This document shows positions 32,942 to 43,200 of a stretch of DNA of 64,000 nucleotides, piece by piece. The notes under the pieces are model-generated. The model ran no database searches, had not been told where the DNA came from, and saw nothing but the letters and a program-made list of their open reading frames with translations. The stretch is from JAJRXG01 sp964640065 (GTDB taxonomy: Bacteria; Bacteroidota; Bacteroidia; Chitinophagales; Saprospiraceae). How positions within the stretch are numbered: position 1 is the first letter of the stretch; each line of letters starts with the position of its first letter. The stretch is from positions 56,270-120,269 of the forward strand of contig CAZXIE010000001.1 in NCBI GenBank assembly GCA_964640065.1. Reading direction: 5' to 3'. The position numbers and the translations under genes were made by a program.

Positions 32942-34866
32942 CTTCTAATTTTATCTAAAGCTCTAGGATTGAGTGACAAGGCCTTTTGAAAATTCTCATT
33001 GGCCTCTTCCTCTAATCCTTTATTGAGTTGAGCTAAACCTAAATTTACGTAAGTGAGAGCGATATCAGGATTAACTGATATGGCACGTTCGTAGTATATT
33101 ATCGCCTCATTATGTTGTCCTGCACTACCATAAGCAGTGCCTAAAAGTGATAAGGCGTCAAAGTTATCGGGCTGGTGTGTGATGACCTGTGACAGATATC
33201 TTTTCGCCTTTTCAAAATCCCGCTCTACACTACCCGCCTTCTTCGCAGCAGCGGTGAGAATCTTTAGGAGATTAGTAAATGCAAGGTCATAAGCGGGGTC
33301 CAACTCTAAAGCGTAATTATAATACTTGATGGAGTTGTCATACTCTTCAAGATAGGAGTATCCATTAGCCGTGAGCATGGCTGCTTGTTTGTATCGCGGA
33401 TGTATGCGTAAGGCTTCTTTGAGATGCGCTATTCCTTCTCTTATCATCGCCTCTCTGTCACTTGAATTGAGACTACTATCACTTGATTTTTCAAGTAATG
33501 CACCACCTGCCGCATTACGGACTTTCGCACTCTCTGGCGATGTACGTACATCTGTGGTAAATAGAGTGAAGTCGTTCTTCCAGACTGATGATCTCGTCAT
33601 CGTCTTTCCGGTCATCAGCAGCATGATAACTATAAGGATAGAACTCGCATATTTTACTCTTGCTGGTGACTTGTATAACTGTAGCAGACCAAGACTTGCG
33701 ATAGCTGCCACCGCTAGAGATGGCACAAATAGAAATCGCTCAGACAAGTGTGTGCCGATCGGAAAGAGCACATTAGATGTTAGAAAGATGGTAGCGAAGT
33801 AAAAAAGTATCATCAGGCTGATCATCGAGCGGCGACGGATACCGATAGCAGCGATAGCTAGTAATGTACCGTGCATGACAACTGATAACCACACTGAGAG
33901 CTGACCAAAATCAAACACTCCGATATGTCTTGGATAGTAGTCGTGTGAAAGTGGATGAGGAAAGACAAGTAGCTGCAAATACTTTCCTAGCCCATAGATG
34001 ATAGTCGCCCACTTCTCTTCGCTCGTAAATGATAGGTAAGAGCCTTCTACCACTTTGATGAAGGGGTTATTCATAAGTTCATTGGGTGTGTCACCGAGAC
34101 TAGAGCCGATAATAGAGGAGCGCATGAAAAAGTACACGAGGAAGACTCCCATACTCAGTCCACCTATGCTTACCAAAGATGGAATCTTAGAAGGTAGTTT
34201 CCCACTCAGGAAAAAGGCAAACAATGGAATTAGGACAATCATCGGCGCTGCACTTTCTTTGGAAAGGAGTGAAAGGAAAAGTGCACTGCCTACTCCCAGT
34301 AAGGCCAGCAAGTTTCTAGTTCTCATAAAACTCAGAGCAGCTAGAAATCCGAGAATGGAAAATAGAAAAGAGAGGATCTCATCCATACCTTTCACATTAG
34401 CGACTACTTCTGTATGGATGGGATGAGCAGCGTAGATCAGCGAACAGCATAGAGCAAAAAAGAGTTGGTGATCTCGACGCCAAGATGTGCTTATCGAGAT
34501 GAGAGATTGATACAAAAGAAGACATAACAAGCCGTATGTCATCACAGAGATCAAATGATAAATCCATGGTGTCGCCCCAACCAACTCATACAAAACAGCA
34601 AAGAGAGCTATCGAAAGAGGTCGATATCTCCCGCCGCTTACGAGGTCTGACTTTTGCTCGCCACTAAAAAAACCTGTGAAAGAGTCTGTCGAGAATATCT
34701 CCGATAGTCCATCTATACCTTGTTTTACAAAGTCATTCTCATAGATGACGATGGCATCATCTTGTGTGAACTCATATGTCAGACTGGGAGCATAGAGAAC
34801 TACGGCAAATACAAAGACAAGAAGTCTTGCCAATCTTACATTTGAACTGAACTGCGCTATAGTCAT
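32938..34866 (-). CDS. polytopic membrane protein with C-terminal TPR repeats
   Basis: A 642-residue protein. The first ~410 residues contain about ten hydrophobic helices with an early acidic motif (EFTQDDAIVIYEND near 32-45), as in GT-C glycosyltransferases of the PMT/TMTC class. The rest (about 450-640) is a run of TPR repeats (YKQAAMLTANGYSYLEEYDN, NFDALSLLGTAYGSAGQHNE, DIALTYVNLGLAQLNKGLEE). The layout is close to TMTC-like O-mannosyltransferase relatives found in Bacteroidota, but activity is not shown. It is the first gene of the seven-gene minus-strand operon and overlaps the GH3 fusion gene by 4 bases. Confidence 0.82.
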   Translation of the reverse strand: MTIAQFSSNVRLARLLVFVFAVVLYAPSLTYEFTQDDAIVIYENDFVKQGIDGLSEIFSTDSFTGFFSGEQKSDLVSGGRYRPLSIALFAVLYELVGATPWIYHLISVMTYGLLCLLLYQSLISISTSWRRDHQLFFALCCSLIYAAHPIHTEVVANVKGMDEILSFLFSILGFLAALSFMRTRNLLALLGVGSALFLSLLSKESAAPMIVLIPLFAFFLSGKLPSKIPSLVSIGGLSMGVFLVYFFMRSSIIGSSLGDTPNELMNNPFIKVVEGSYLSFTSEEKWATIIYGLGKYLQLLVFPHPLSHDYYPRHIGVFDFGQLSVWLSVVMHGTLLAIAAIGIRRRSMISLMILFYFATIFLTSNVLFPIGTHLSERFLFVPSLAVAAIASLGLLQLYKSPARVKYASSILIVIMLLMTGKTMTRSSVWKNDFTLFTTDVRTSPESAKVRNAAGGALLEKSSDSSLNSSDREAMIREGIAHLKEALRIHPRYKQAAMLTANGYSYLEEYDNSIKYYNYALELDPAYDLAFTNLLKILTAAAKKAGSVERDFEKAKRYLSQVITHQPDNFDALSLLGTAYGSAGQHNEAIIYYERAISVNPDIALTYVNLGLAQLNKGLEEEANENFQKALSLNPRALDKIRR

Positions 34867-34898
34867 CTATACTGAAGAGATCGTATCGAGTATTTAGA

Positions 34899-34919
34899 TA
34901 CAAATTACTATTATTTGTA
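34899..34919. promoter_or_regulatory. palindrome in divergent promoter region
   Basis: TACAAAT-TACTATT-ATTTGTA, a perfect 7-bp inverted repeat, lies between the TPR gene (minus) and the glycosylase gene (plus). It is placed to control either. The regulator is unknown. Confidence 0.35.
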
Positions 34920-34960
34920 ATGTGTTGTGGCCTAAACATCTTGCTTATATTCGACACTAT

Positions 34961-35581
34961 ATGCGGATAGTTACTGATGAGTCTTTGAAGTATTTGCGAA
35001 AGCGCGATAAGGTGATCGATATGATCTACAAGAAGTATGGCGCATCACCTAACTGGGAGCGACCTCAAGGTTATGAGACTTTAGTCATGATCATACTAGA
35101 GCAACAGGTGTCTTTGTCCTCTGCACAAGCAGCCTATGAAAAATTGAAATCACTGGTCGGAAAAATTACCCCATCGCGTTTACTCAAAGAATCAGTGCCA
35201 TCACTTAGAGAGGCAACAGTGAGTCGACAGAAGGCAGGATACATCATCGGGCTCGCTAAGGACATCAAAGACAAAACAATCGACCTTAAGCGTCTTCCTG
35301 ATGTGGATAGAGCTACCCAATTAGAAATACTCACAAGCATCAAAGGGATCGGTCCATGGACAGCAGAGGTCTATCTACTTTTTGCTCTTCAAGATCAAGA
35401 TGTGTATCCGCGTGGGGATATAGCATTGATTAATACTATCAAAGAATTATATGGAGCCAGTTCCTCAGCAGAAGCTGAAGAGATCAGTCATAGCTGGTCG
35501 CCTTATCGCTCAACTGCCTCCTTTATGCTCTGGCACTACTATCTCAGAAAAAGAGGTAGAGAGAATATCATCCAAGTCTAG
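34961..35581 (+). CDS. DNA-3-methyladenine glycosylase 2 (AlkA-like)
   Basis: The ATG at 34961 is preferred to a GTG at 34922; it gives 206 residues. The protein belongs to the HhH-GPD base-excision repair family: YETLVMIILEQQVSLSSAQ is the conserved N-terminal helix, SIKGIGPWTAEVYLLFAL is the helix-hairpin-helix, and the catalytic Asp follows in YPRGDIALIN. It lacks the N-terminal TBP-like domain of E. coli AlkA and the C-terminal Cys cluster of endonuclease III. It removes alkylated purines from DNA. The 3' end overlaps that of the M1 peptidase gene by 4 bases (convergent). Confidence 0.9.
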   Translation: MRIVTDESLKYLRKRDKVIDMIYKKYGASPNWERPQGYETLVMIILEQQVSLSSAQAAYEKLKSLVGKITPSRLLKESVPSLREATVSRQKAGYIIGLAKDIKDKTIDLKRLPDVDRATQLEILTSIKGIGPWTAEVYLLFALQDQDVYPRGDIALINTIKELYGASSSAEAEEISHSWSPYRSTASFMLWHYYLRKRGRENIIQV

Positions 35582-37215
35582 AGACCGATGACATCCATAC
35601 TGCCTGCATAGTAATTAGAATTGACCTTGATGGTTTCCGGCTTTGTATCAAGAGGTATGTTTTTCCATCTAGTTACGGGCTCTAACATGTGTGTTTGTCC
35701 ATCTATCTCTATTTCGATCGGCATGTCGAAGTTGCTTACTGCATTGCCCCATCTATAGCCTAGTCGATCATTTCGATATCCATATTCTAGTATAGGTACA
35801 TCTTTAGCACGAAGATACTGATCAAAAAATCCTTGTAAGTCGATGCCAGCTTTCTCTGCTATATATTGTTCTACATGGGCCGAAGTAGTCGTCTGGTGGT
35901 AAAATTTTTCATTGAGTCCTCTCAGGATATCTCTCCAGAGATCATCGTCTCCTATCACTTGACGGAGCGTATGCAAGATGTTGCTTCCTTTACGGTACAT
36001 GTCCCCTGAGCCACGCATATTTACACCGTATGATCCGATAATGGGTTTATCGTTATTGATGCCTAGGCGCATGCCTTTGACATATTCTGCTGCGGCCTCT
36101 TTACCATGATGGAACTCTACAAAGAGAGCTTCACTATATGTGGTAAATGACTCATGCACCCACATATCAGCGATGTCCTGATAGGTGATGTTATTAGCGA
36201 ACCACTCGTGTCCAGCTTCATGGATGATGATGTAGTCGAACTTCATACCCCAGCCACTACCACTCAGGTCACGACCTAAGTAGCCATTGTTATATCCATT
36301 GCCATAGGTGACTGCGCTCTGGTGCTCCATGCCGAGGTATGGCACTTCTATCAGCTTAAATCCATCTTCATAAAATGGATATGGACCAAACCAATGCTCA
36401 AAGGCATCTAGCATGATCGGTACTTGTTTGAATTGCTCTTTTGCCTTATCCAGATTATCTCGCAAGACATAGTAGTCAAGTTGTAAAGGACCTGCCTCTC
36501 CATCGTATACTTCTCCGAAGTGGACATAGTCTCCAACGCTAAGATTGACTCCATAGTTATTGATCGGGTTCGTGACTTTCCAATGAAAAGTTTTCTTGCC
36601 ATCTGGTCTAGTCTCTGTCTTGATGAGCTGACCATTGGACACATCCATGAGATGTGGAGGTGTGGTCACGCTGATCATCATACTATCTGGCTCATCATAC
36701 ATGTGATCCTTACAAGGCCACCAGATACTCGCTCCTATGCCTTGGCATGAAGAAGCGACATAGTCGAGTCCGTTCTCATCTTTTGTCCACGTAATACCGC
36801 CATCCCAAGGTGCCCGGATAGCCACATGAGGTTGGCCCTTATAGCTGACTTTTACGCTATTGTGCTCGCCTACATTTTGTGTTTTTCTAAGATGTATGAA
36901 GTGAGCGTTACCTTCTGATCTTACCAACAACTTCTCTCCATCTTGGGTGACTCCAGTGATCTGAAGTGGCTTCTGCAGATCAACTTGAAGGACTTGATTT
37001 TCTTCTAAGACTGTATACGAGATCGTATTACTCCCTTGTAGTACAGAGTCCGAAGGACTTACTTCTATGTCCAGATGATAATGGGTAAGATCCCACCAAG
37101 CTCTCTCGGGAGTCACAGATCCACGAAGTGTATCCTCACGGGTAAACTGTGCTTCAGCGCTACTATAGATGCAACTAAAAGCTACAAGAACTATGAGTTG
37201 GATGTAATATCTCAT
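35578..37215 (-). CDS. M1 family metallopeptidase
   Basis: The ATG at 37215 is preferred to the TTG at 37224. It gives 545 residues with a signal peptide (about 1-22, ending SSAEAQ). The zinc site is HEAGH near 332-336 with the third ligand in VHESF 18 residues on, and the GMEHQ substrate motif sits before it in place of the more common GAMEN. It is an exported aminopeptidase-like enzyme lacking the long C-terminal ARM-repeat region of PepN, as is common in Bacteroidota. It lies 58 bases downstream of sprA and may be co-transcribed. Confidence 0.92.
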   Translation of the reverse strand: MRYYIQLIVLVAFSCIYSSAEAQFTREDTLRGSVTPERAWWDLTHYHLDIEVSPSDSVLQGSNTISYTVLEENQVLQVDLQKPLQITGVTQDGEKLLVRSEGNAHFIHLRKTQNVGEHNSVKVSYKGQPHVAIRAPWDGGITWTKDENGLDYVASSCQGIGASIWWPCKDHMYDEPDSMMISVTTPPHLMDVSNGQLIKTETRPDGKKTFHWKVTNPINNYGVNLSVGDYVHFGEVYDGEAGPLQLDYYVLRDNLDKAKEQFKQVPIMLDAFEHWFGPYPFYEDGFKLIEVPYLGMEHQSAVTYGNGYNNGYLGRDLSGSGWGMKFDYIIIHEAGHEWFANNITYQDIADMWVHESFTTYSEALFVEFHHGKEAAAEYVKGMRLGINNDKPIIGSYGVNMRGSGDMYRKGSNILHTLRQVIGDDDLWRDILRGLNEKFYHQTTTSAHVEQYIAEKAGIDLQGFFDQYLRAKDVPILEYGYRNDRLGYRWGNAVSNFDMPIEIEIDGQTHMLEPVTRWKNIPLDTKPETIKVNSNYYAGSMDVIGL

Positions 37216-37273
37216 ATTCAACAATTGAAATGGTTGATCCCAAAACTAAGCTATATGGCGGTCAAGCCAAATA

Positions 37274-40200
37274 TTAATCTAGAACAAATCGTGCTGTAAT
37301 ACCACCATTGATATTGGTGATAGGGAACTGTGTAGAGGTGAATGGTCTGGTCGCCGAGTAATCAAAGAATAGAGATAAGATGAAGTTCTTATTCACATCA
37401 TAATTCAAGACAGGTGCAAAAGTGAGGGTTTTTGTACCCCTTGTAGGCTGAGCAGACTGACCGTCTCCTAACTCATGGATGAAAGTAACATCGTCTCTGA
37501 ACTGCAGATCGAAAGTGAATTCAAGTCTATTAGCTTGCTCCTCGTTGACTCCACCACTATTGATACCACTTCGATTATCATCAGAAGGTAATTCTAATTC
37601 ATCGTTTTCTGGGTTATCAGGATCTTGGTTTCTTCTGCGCACTCTGTTTCTATTCTTTCCTAATAAAAATCCAATTTTGACATCTTGAAAAGTCCAACCA
37701 AGTCCCACAGTGAAGCTCGTCGTCTTAGCTTCCGTCAGCTGAGCTAGCGTAGTCGCTAGTCTTAAGCTTCGCGACTTAGAATAATCAGCATTAATAGAAA
37801 GATCAGAATTCGTTCTGAGATCCAAACCTATAATCGGCTGAAATCTTTCATCGATGACGATCTCGGGCACTTCGAATCTTGCAAAGTAATTGCCAGTAGA
37901 TATCGTAGGATCTATAAAAAATGGATTCCCTGAATCAAACTGTAAGTCAGTCTCGAATGAGTTGACTGTAAGTGAAGTCTGATAACTATGTCTGATACTT
38001 ATATTAGAAAAGGCTTCTTTCAAGAAAGGTAAGTCCGAAAGTCCATTATAAGTTATACTCCAGTTAGGATTAGGAATATACCCACGTCTTTCCACCCTTG
38101 ATCTAAAGTCCAATTCTGTTGTATTAGCATCTTGGTCAGTATACGCGGCTAAAAATGCAGGTATGAGCACTTCAACTTGCTGTCGTCCAAATCCTTCTGC
38201 AAATCCTAAATCCGTACTATGAGCACCTGCGTTTGGATCATTAGTTAGTCTATTAGATATGATACGTCTATTCGCATCAAATCGATTAAATAACTCGTCG
38301 ACATCAGAGTTGAACAAGGTGTTCAGCGCTATGTATGATATCTCATAACTTCCAAAATCCCGCTGAGTCAATCTTTGGAAAGTAGTATCCCCAAGACTTC
38401 CTTGTACAGGAGCATTGACATAATACTCCGAGTGATTTTGAGTATATCGTTTTCTAAAGTCTACATCGATCTCAAATCCCTTCCAAGGCTCTATCGTCAG
38501 ATCTGCTTCGTATGTCTGACTATTCTCTTGGATGATTTGTTGATTCTGGAATATACTCGGTGTAATAATTCTTTCTCCATTCTCGCTGAGGAAGTTAGTC
38601 AAGTTAGGTTGTAAACCTAAAGTGAACCCTACACCAGGATCACCACCCGTTAATCCAAAGAACCTAGGCGTATTCACATATCCAGGAATCGTAGTAGAAA
38701 GGTCTTCTACATAATTGAACTTCACTTCTCTTATAGAAAGGAGAGGTCTCAAAAATATTTTTTCAATCGTACTTGCTTCTCCCGTATTCTTAGGTTGTTC
38801 TTCAGCATCGTCTCTACTGCTTCTACGTCTCGTATTTCTTCGATTTTTGCCTTCTAGTCTTTTGAAGTACGGTATCTTCTCATATAACTCTTCAAAGTCT
38901 AAGGTTGCCCTTACTGTTCTTCGTTGTGAGTTTTGAATTGTATTACCTAAGGTCTCACCATTGTCATCAAAAGATGTGAGAGAAGCTGCATTCCAAGAAT
39001 AATCCCCGTTATACTGTGCTTGTGCATCGATCCAATCCAATCCTGGAAAATATCTAAATGGAACACGGTAACTCAGAGAAAGACCCTGGTTGTAAAATTT
39101 CAATCTTCCTAGATCTCGTAAATTGTCTCTTAGATATCGATCTACAAAGGATGGATCGTTAGCTATCTGACTTTCAAAGGACTCTCCTATCGGATCTCCA
39201 TTTTCATCAAGCTCGAATTCGTTACCTAGTATATCATTCCATCGTCTATCCGCTGCTAATGGAGCAACACCTACTTGCTTTAATTCATCTACTACTGCTG
39301 AGGCGGTAGCATCATAATTCAGCTTAAGGGATTTTGCCAAATCCCAAGACAGCGAATAATTACGATCCCATGTAAACCTCTGATCATCGAAGACATATTC
39401 AAATCCTTCTGCCGGGTCTGGTAGTCTAAACAAACGAGAGCTCTTATACCGATTCAGCTGCGTGTTGAATGATAAAGAGTTAGGAATAGGATTAAAATTG
39501 AATTCTTTGATAAACCGCAGTGCTTTGGGCTTTATCTTTTTAAATGGTTGAATAGGTGCAGCCTGGGCATTATATGAATAAGAAAGCGAGCCTCTCTGAT
39601 CGTCTGTTACTTCTTCTTTTATAATCTCATCACTGTGGGTGACTCGTGAGAATGAATAACTCGCCGAGAAATTAGAAACATCCCAAGGTTTTGGCTTGCC
39701 TTGACCTGTGCGTTCTTTTCTAACATTGGTTAGATTAAACGTACGTATTGTAGTGATATCTTTTTGTCGTTCGGTGATATCCTGCCTCTCGTTTTCTGAT
39801 AGGTTAGGATTAGATAGCAGTTCGTCTTTTGTAAGATCTAATTCTAAAGGATCAAACTCAGGGGTGCTGGTCGATCTTGCAAACTGATAGTAAAACGGAA
39901 CACTCAATCCCCAGTTTTGTGGGAAGAGCTTGCCTAACTGTAAGTTGGCGGCAAAGTCATATTCTTCAACAGCTTCAAGACTACGTTGCTGTACTTGTTG
40001 ATCGATTTGACCAAATCCAATGGAACTATAATTATAACTCGCCGTCAGGTTTCCAAGGTCGGCAAGCTGTACATCTGCTCTGGCTATGGCTGCTACCCCA
40101 CCTCTATTATTGAGTCCTTTGAGTCGAAGTTCATTGACCCAGATCTCTGCATCTATTGATTCTTGTGCTCGCTGTCCAGTGTTACGCACACCGATGACCA

Positions 40201-43200
40201 TACTTTTTATAAGCCCTAGTGTTGGACTACCTTTTACTCTTATCCTTGCATTGGGTTGATCGGGGTTTCCTCCTTCGAATAGAAATTCTTCTAACACAGA
40301 TTGGCCCGAAGCATTCCTTGCGATCTTAGCATCTTGGAATAATCGAAGGGGAAAGGATATCATATTTTCCTCCTTCCATACTTCCGCTTGATAAGCATCA
40401 AAATCTATGAAGTCGCCCATCTCATTGATCAGAGGATCCGTGATACTACTATCAGAGAACACAAGAGGCACCTCGTATTCATAATAGTTATTGAGGAAGT
40501 CTTTTCCTATCCTTACGAAGACTGACAAGTCTCCTTCGTCAAGTGACTGGCCTCTTTCTTCTGCATGTACAAACATCTCCAGATCATCAAACTGCCGCAT
40601 ATCAAGACGGGTGAGTCTTGTCATCATCATCTCGCAACTATCTGTGAGGCCCATGACATTGAGCGCTAGTGAATTTTCATCTTGAAGTATGTTAGAAAAT
40701 GTGCTGAAGATTCGCTCTTGCTTGATACCTCTTGGAAGTACGTATCTGAATGGTTCTTTACGACCATTTTCCTGTATGCCTACTTCATTGACGATAAAGT
40801 CTACTCCGTCATCAGGTCCTTCGTCGCACTCTGGCTGAAGACGTCTCCACTGGTTTCGTACTAACTCGAAGTCTGCGAGTCTAAAAGTCTTCTGCTGTTG
40901 GAATCCAGCCATCACAATCCTCATAAACTGTATAGAGCGTAGACTATTAAGATCTCCTTGTGTCGCTGTCGGTGATGCTATCGGTATTTGAAAACGATAC
41001 CAGATTTCATCCTCTCCAGTTTCTGGGTTTGTTGTATTACGAGAGTCAGTTATGAATTGAGCAGCATTGACATCTATCTGTCCTCCACTATTGACGATAG
41101 GAACTGCATACTCGAAGTATGATTCATTAGTTTCTAGAGATCTGTTATCATTGAGGTCCTCTGCGTCTGGTACAGGATTACCAAGACCAATTCTAGCATC
41201 TCTTGTTGGAGCATTTCCTTGAGGGTGATTAAATCTTAGATATCTATCTAGAAGACTTATATCATCACTAAAACTATCATCTAGATACGCTAAGTAGTTA
41301 TCGTTAGCAACGTCGTTCAATCTTGTTGGAAAAGCACCTTCTATCGTTCTTACATAGTCCTCATGTCGAGCTCTCTCTTGTTCATCTGTAAGACCATCTA
41401 ACCCTAGATCTTGTTGCTCTTGGAATTGGATCTCAAATCCTTGCACGTTAGGTATCGACAGCGGTACATCTCCCCAGTTCGTTTCTCTTACAGGCACTAT
41501 ATCACCATCAGTAGGAATAGAATTTTCATAAAACTGCAAGTTGTCACGAAGTACGTCTTCAGAGACATTTCCTAAGTGGAAGAAGATATTTCCATTTTCA
41601 AAATCTGGTTGCTCCACATCATCCGTATCCATGAATGGATTAAGCATCCAAAACTCGATATACTCGTAGTTAGCAGCTTCAAAATCATTATTTGGTAGAT
41701 ACCTCATGATACCTCCCCATCTTGATGCAGGATCATTCAGTATAACTCTGTCTGTCGTCTCATCATAAGAGACGCCCGCAGTTCTAATAGGTAGTCCAGA
41801 GGCGCTTATACCTCCTTCGAGTCCATCTGGGACATCATAATTATAAGGACCTCTTTGATCTGGATAATAGGTCATATCAAATGTCCTCAAATCAGGGATC
41901 TGACTTACATCTACATCTCTATCAAATAGTTCTGTTTGATCTATTCTTCTGGTATAGGAGTTTCTTCGTGACGTCTCGTTAAATAGTACTCCTGACAAGT
42001 CATCGACTACATACCAGTTAAGCAATGCCCTGTTAGCACCACTAAATACATCATCTATAAAATCTCCATCTTCTATACCTACTATGGGGCTCGGACTAGC
42101 GAGCGACCAGATGTTTGTTCGAGAACCAAGAGGGATCCCACTATTAGCTCCTTCGAAGTCATCTAGACTTACCACACCTTCGCTACTGTCTGGCGCATTG
42201 ATCGCCCTTGAGTTCCCAGGTTTCAATCCTGCGACTTCCCCAGAGAAAGAAATAGAAGATGGTGCATCCGTCTGTATGAGTGGTAATCTGTCTATAAAGG
42301 TGGTGATGCCTGGAGCCTCTGTTGTATAATTAAGGTCCAACCCAAACATACGATTGTTGATGGGGTCTTCTCCGATGTTTACTTTTTGAGTAAATGGTCT
42401 TTCAAAAAGGCGCATGTACGTAGCACCTAGGGTAAAGTTCGGATTGAAGCGAAACTCACCTCTTAGGCCAATCATCGTCTTCTGCTGCAGATTAAACAAT
42501 CCTTGGTCTTCGAAGGATACATTGATAGGTACTCCTTGCTGAAGGAAGGATTCATTCAAGATCTTGATTCTTCCGATGCCATAATCAATATCATAGTCGA
42601 TGCCTTCTCTCAATATCTGACTACCTGCTCTGACAGTTACGGATCCTTGAGGAATATTAAATGCTCCAAGTGATATCTCTGAGGAAGTATTGGATTTTAC
42701 TTGTCCCTTTATGAGGAATCGATTTCTTTCTGGATTCTGTCTTGCAGTGGTAACGGTTTCACGATATAGTTCAGGATAGGCATACTTCTGAAATAACTCT
42801 TCACTACCCAAAAGTCCACGCAAGGATTCTCCAAACGGTTCTAATACTGGAAAGACGATACTTCCTGTCTGAGTATTGACTGTTATACCAGGTACAAAAT
42901 CAAAAATTCCATCTTCTTGTGGGTCCCCATAAACATTCAACCTATCGAGTTGGAAAAGTGAGATCAGTGGTACATCTCTAAACCCTGGTTCTGGTATGAA
43001 CCGGATCTGAGTATTGTTCGTATTGTCTTCAAAAAAGATGTCTAATCTAAAATCCTCTTCTGTTAAAGATGTCGTGCTCAGTGGGTAGATATTCTTCATC
43101 ATGAGATCCCAAGAAGGGATATCAGGATTCTGATTACTACTCTTTAGCATTTTAACGAAGATGACATCTTCAGGCTCGATTTCTTCTTGTTCATTAAGGC

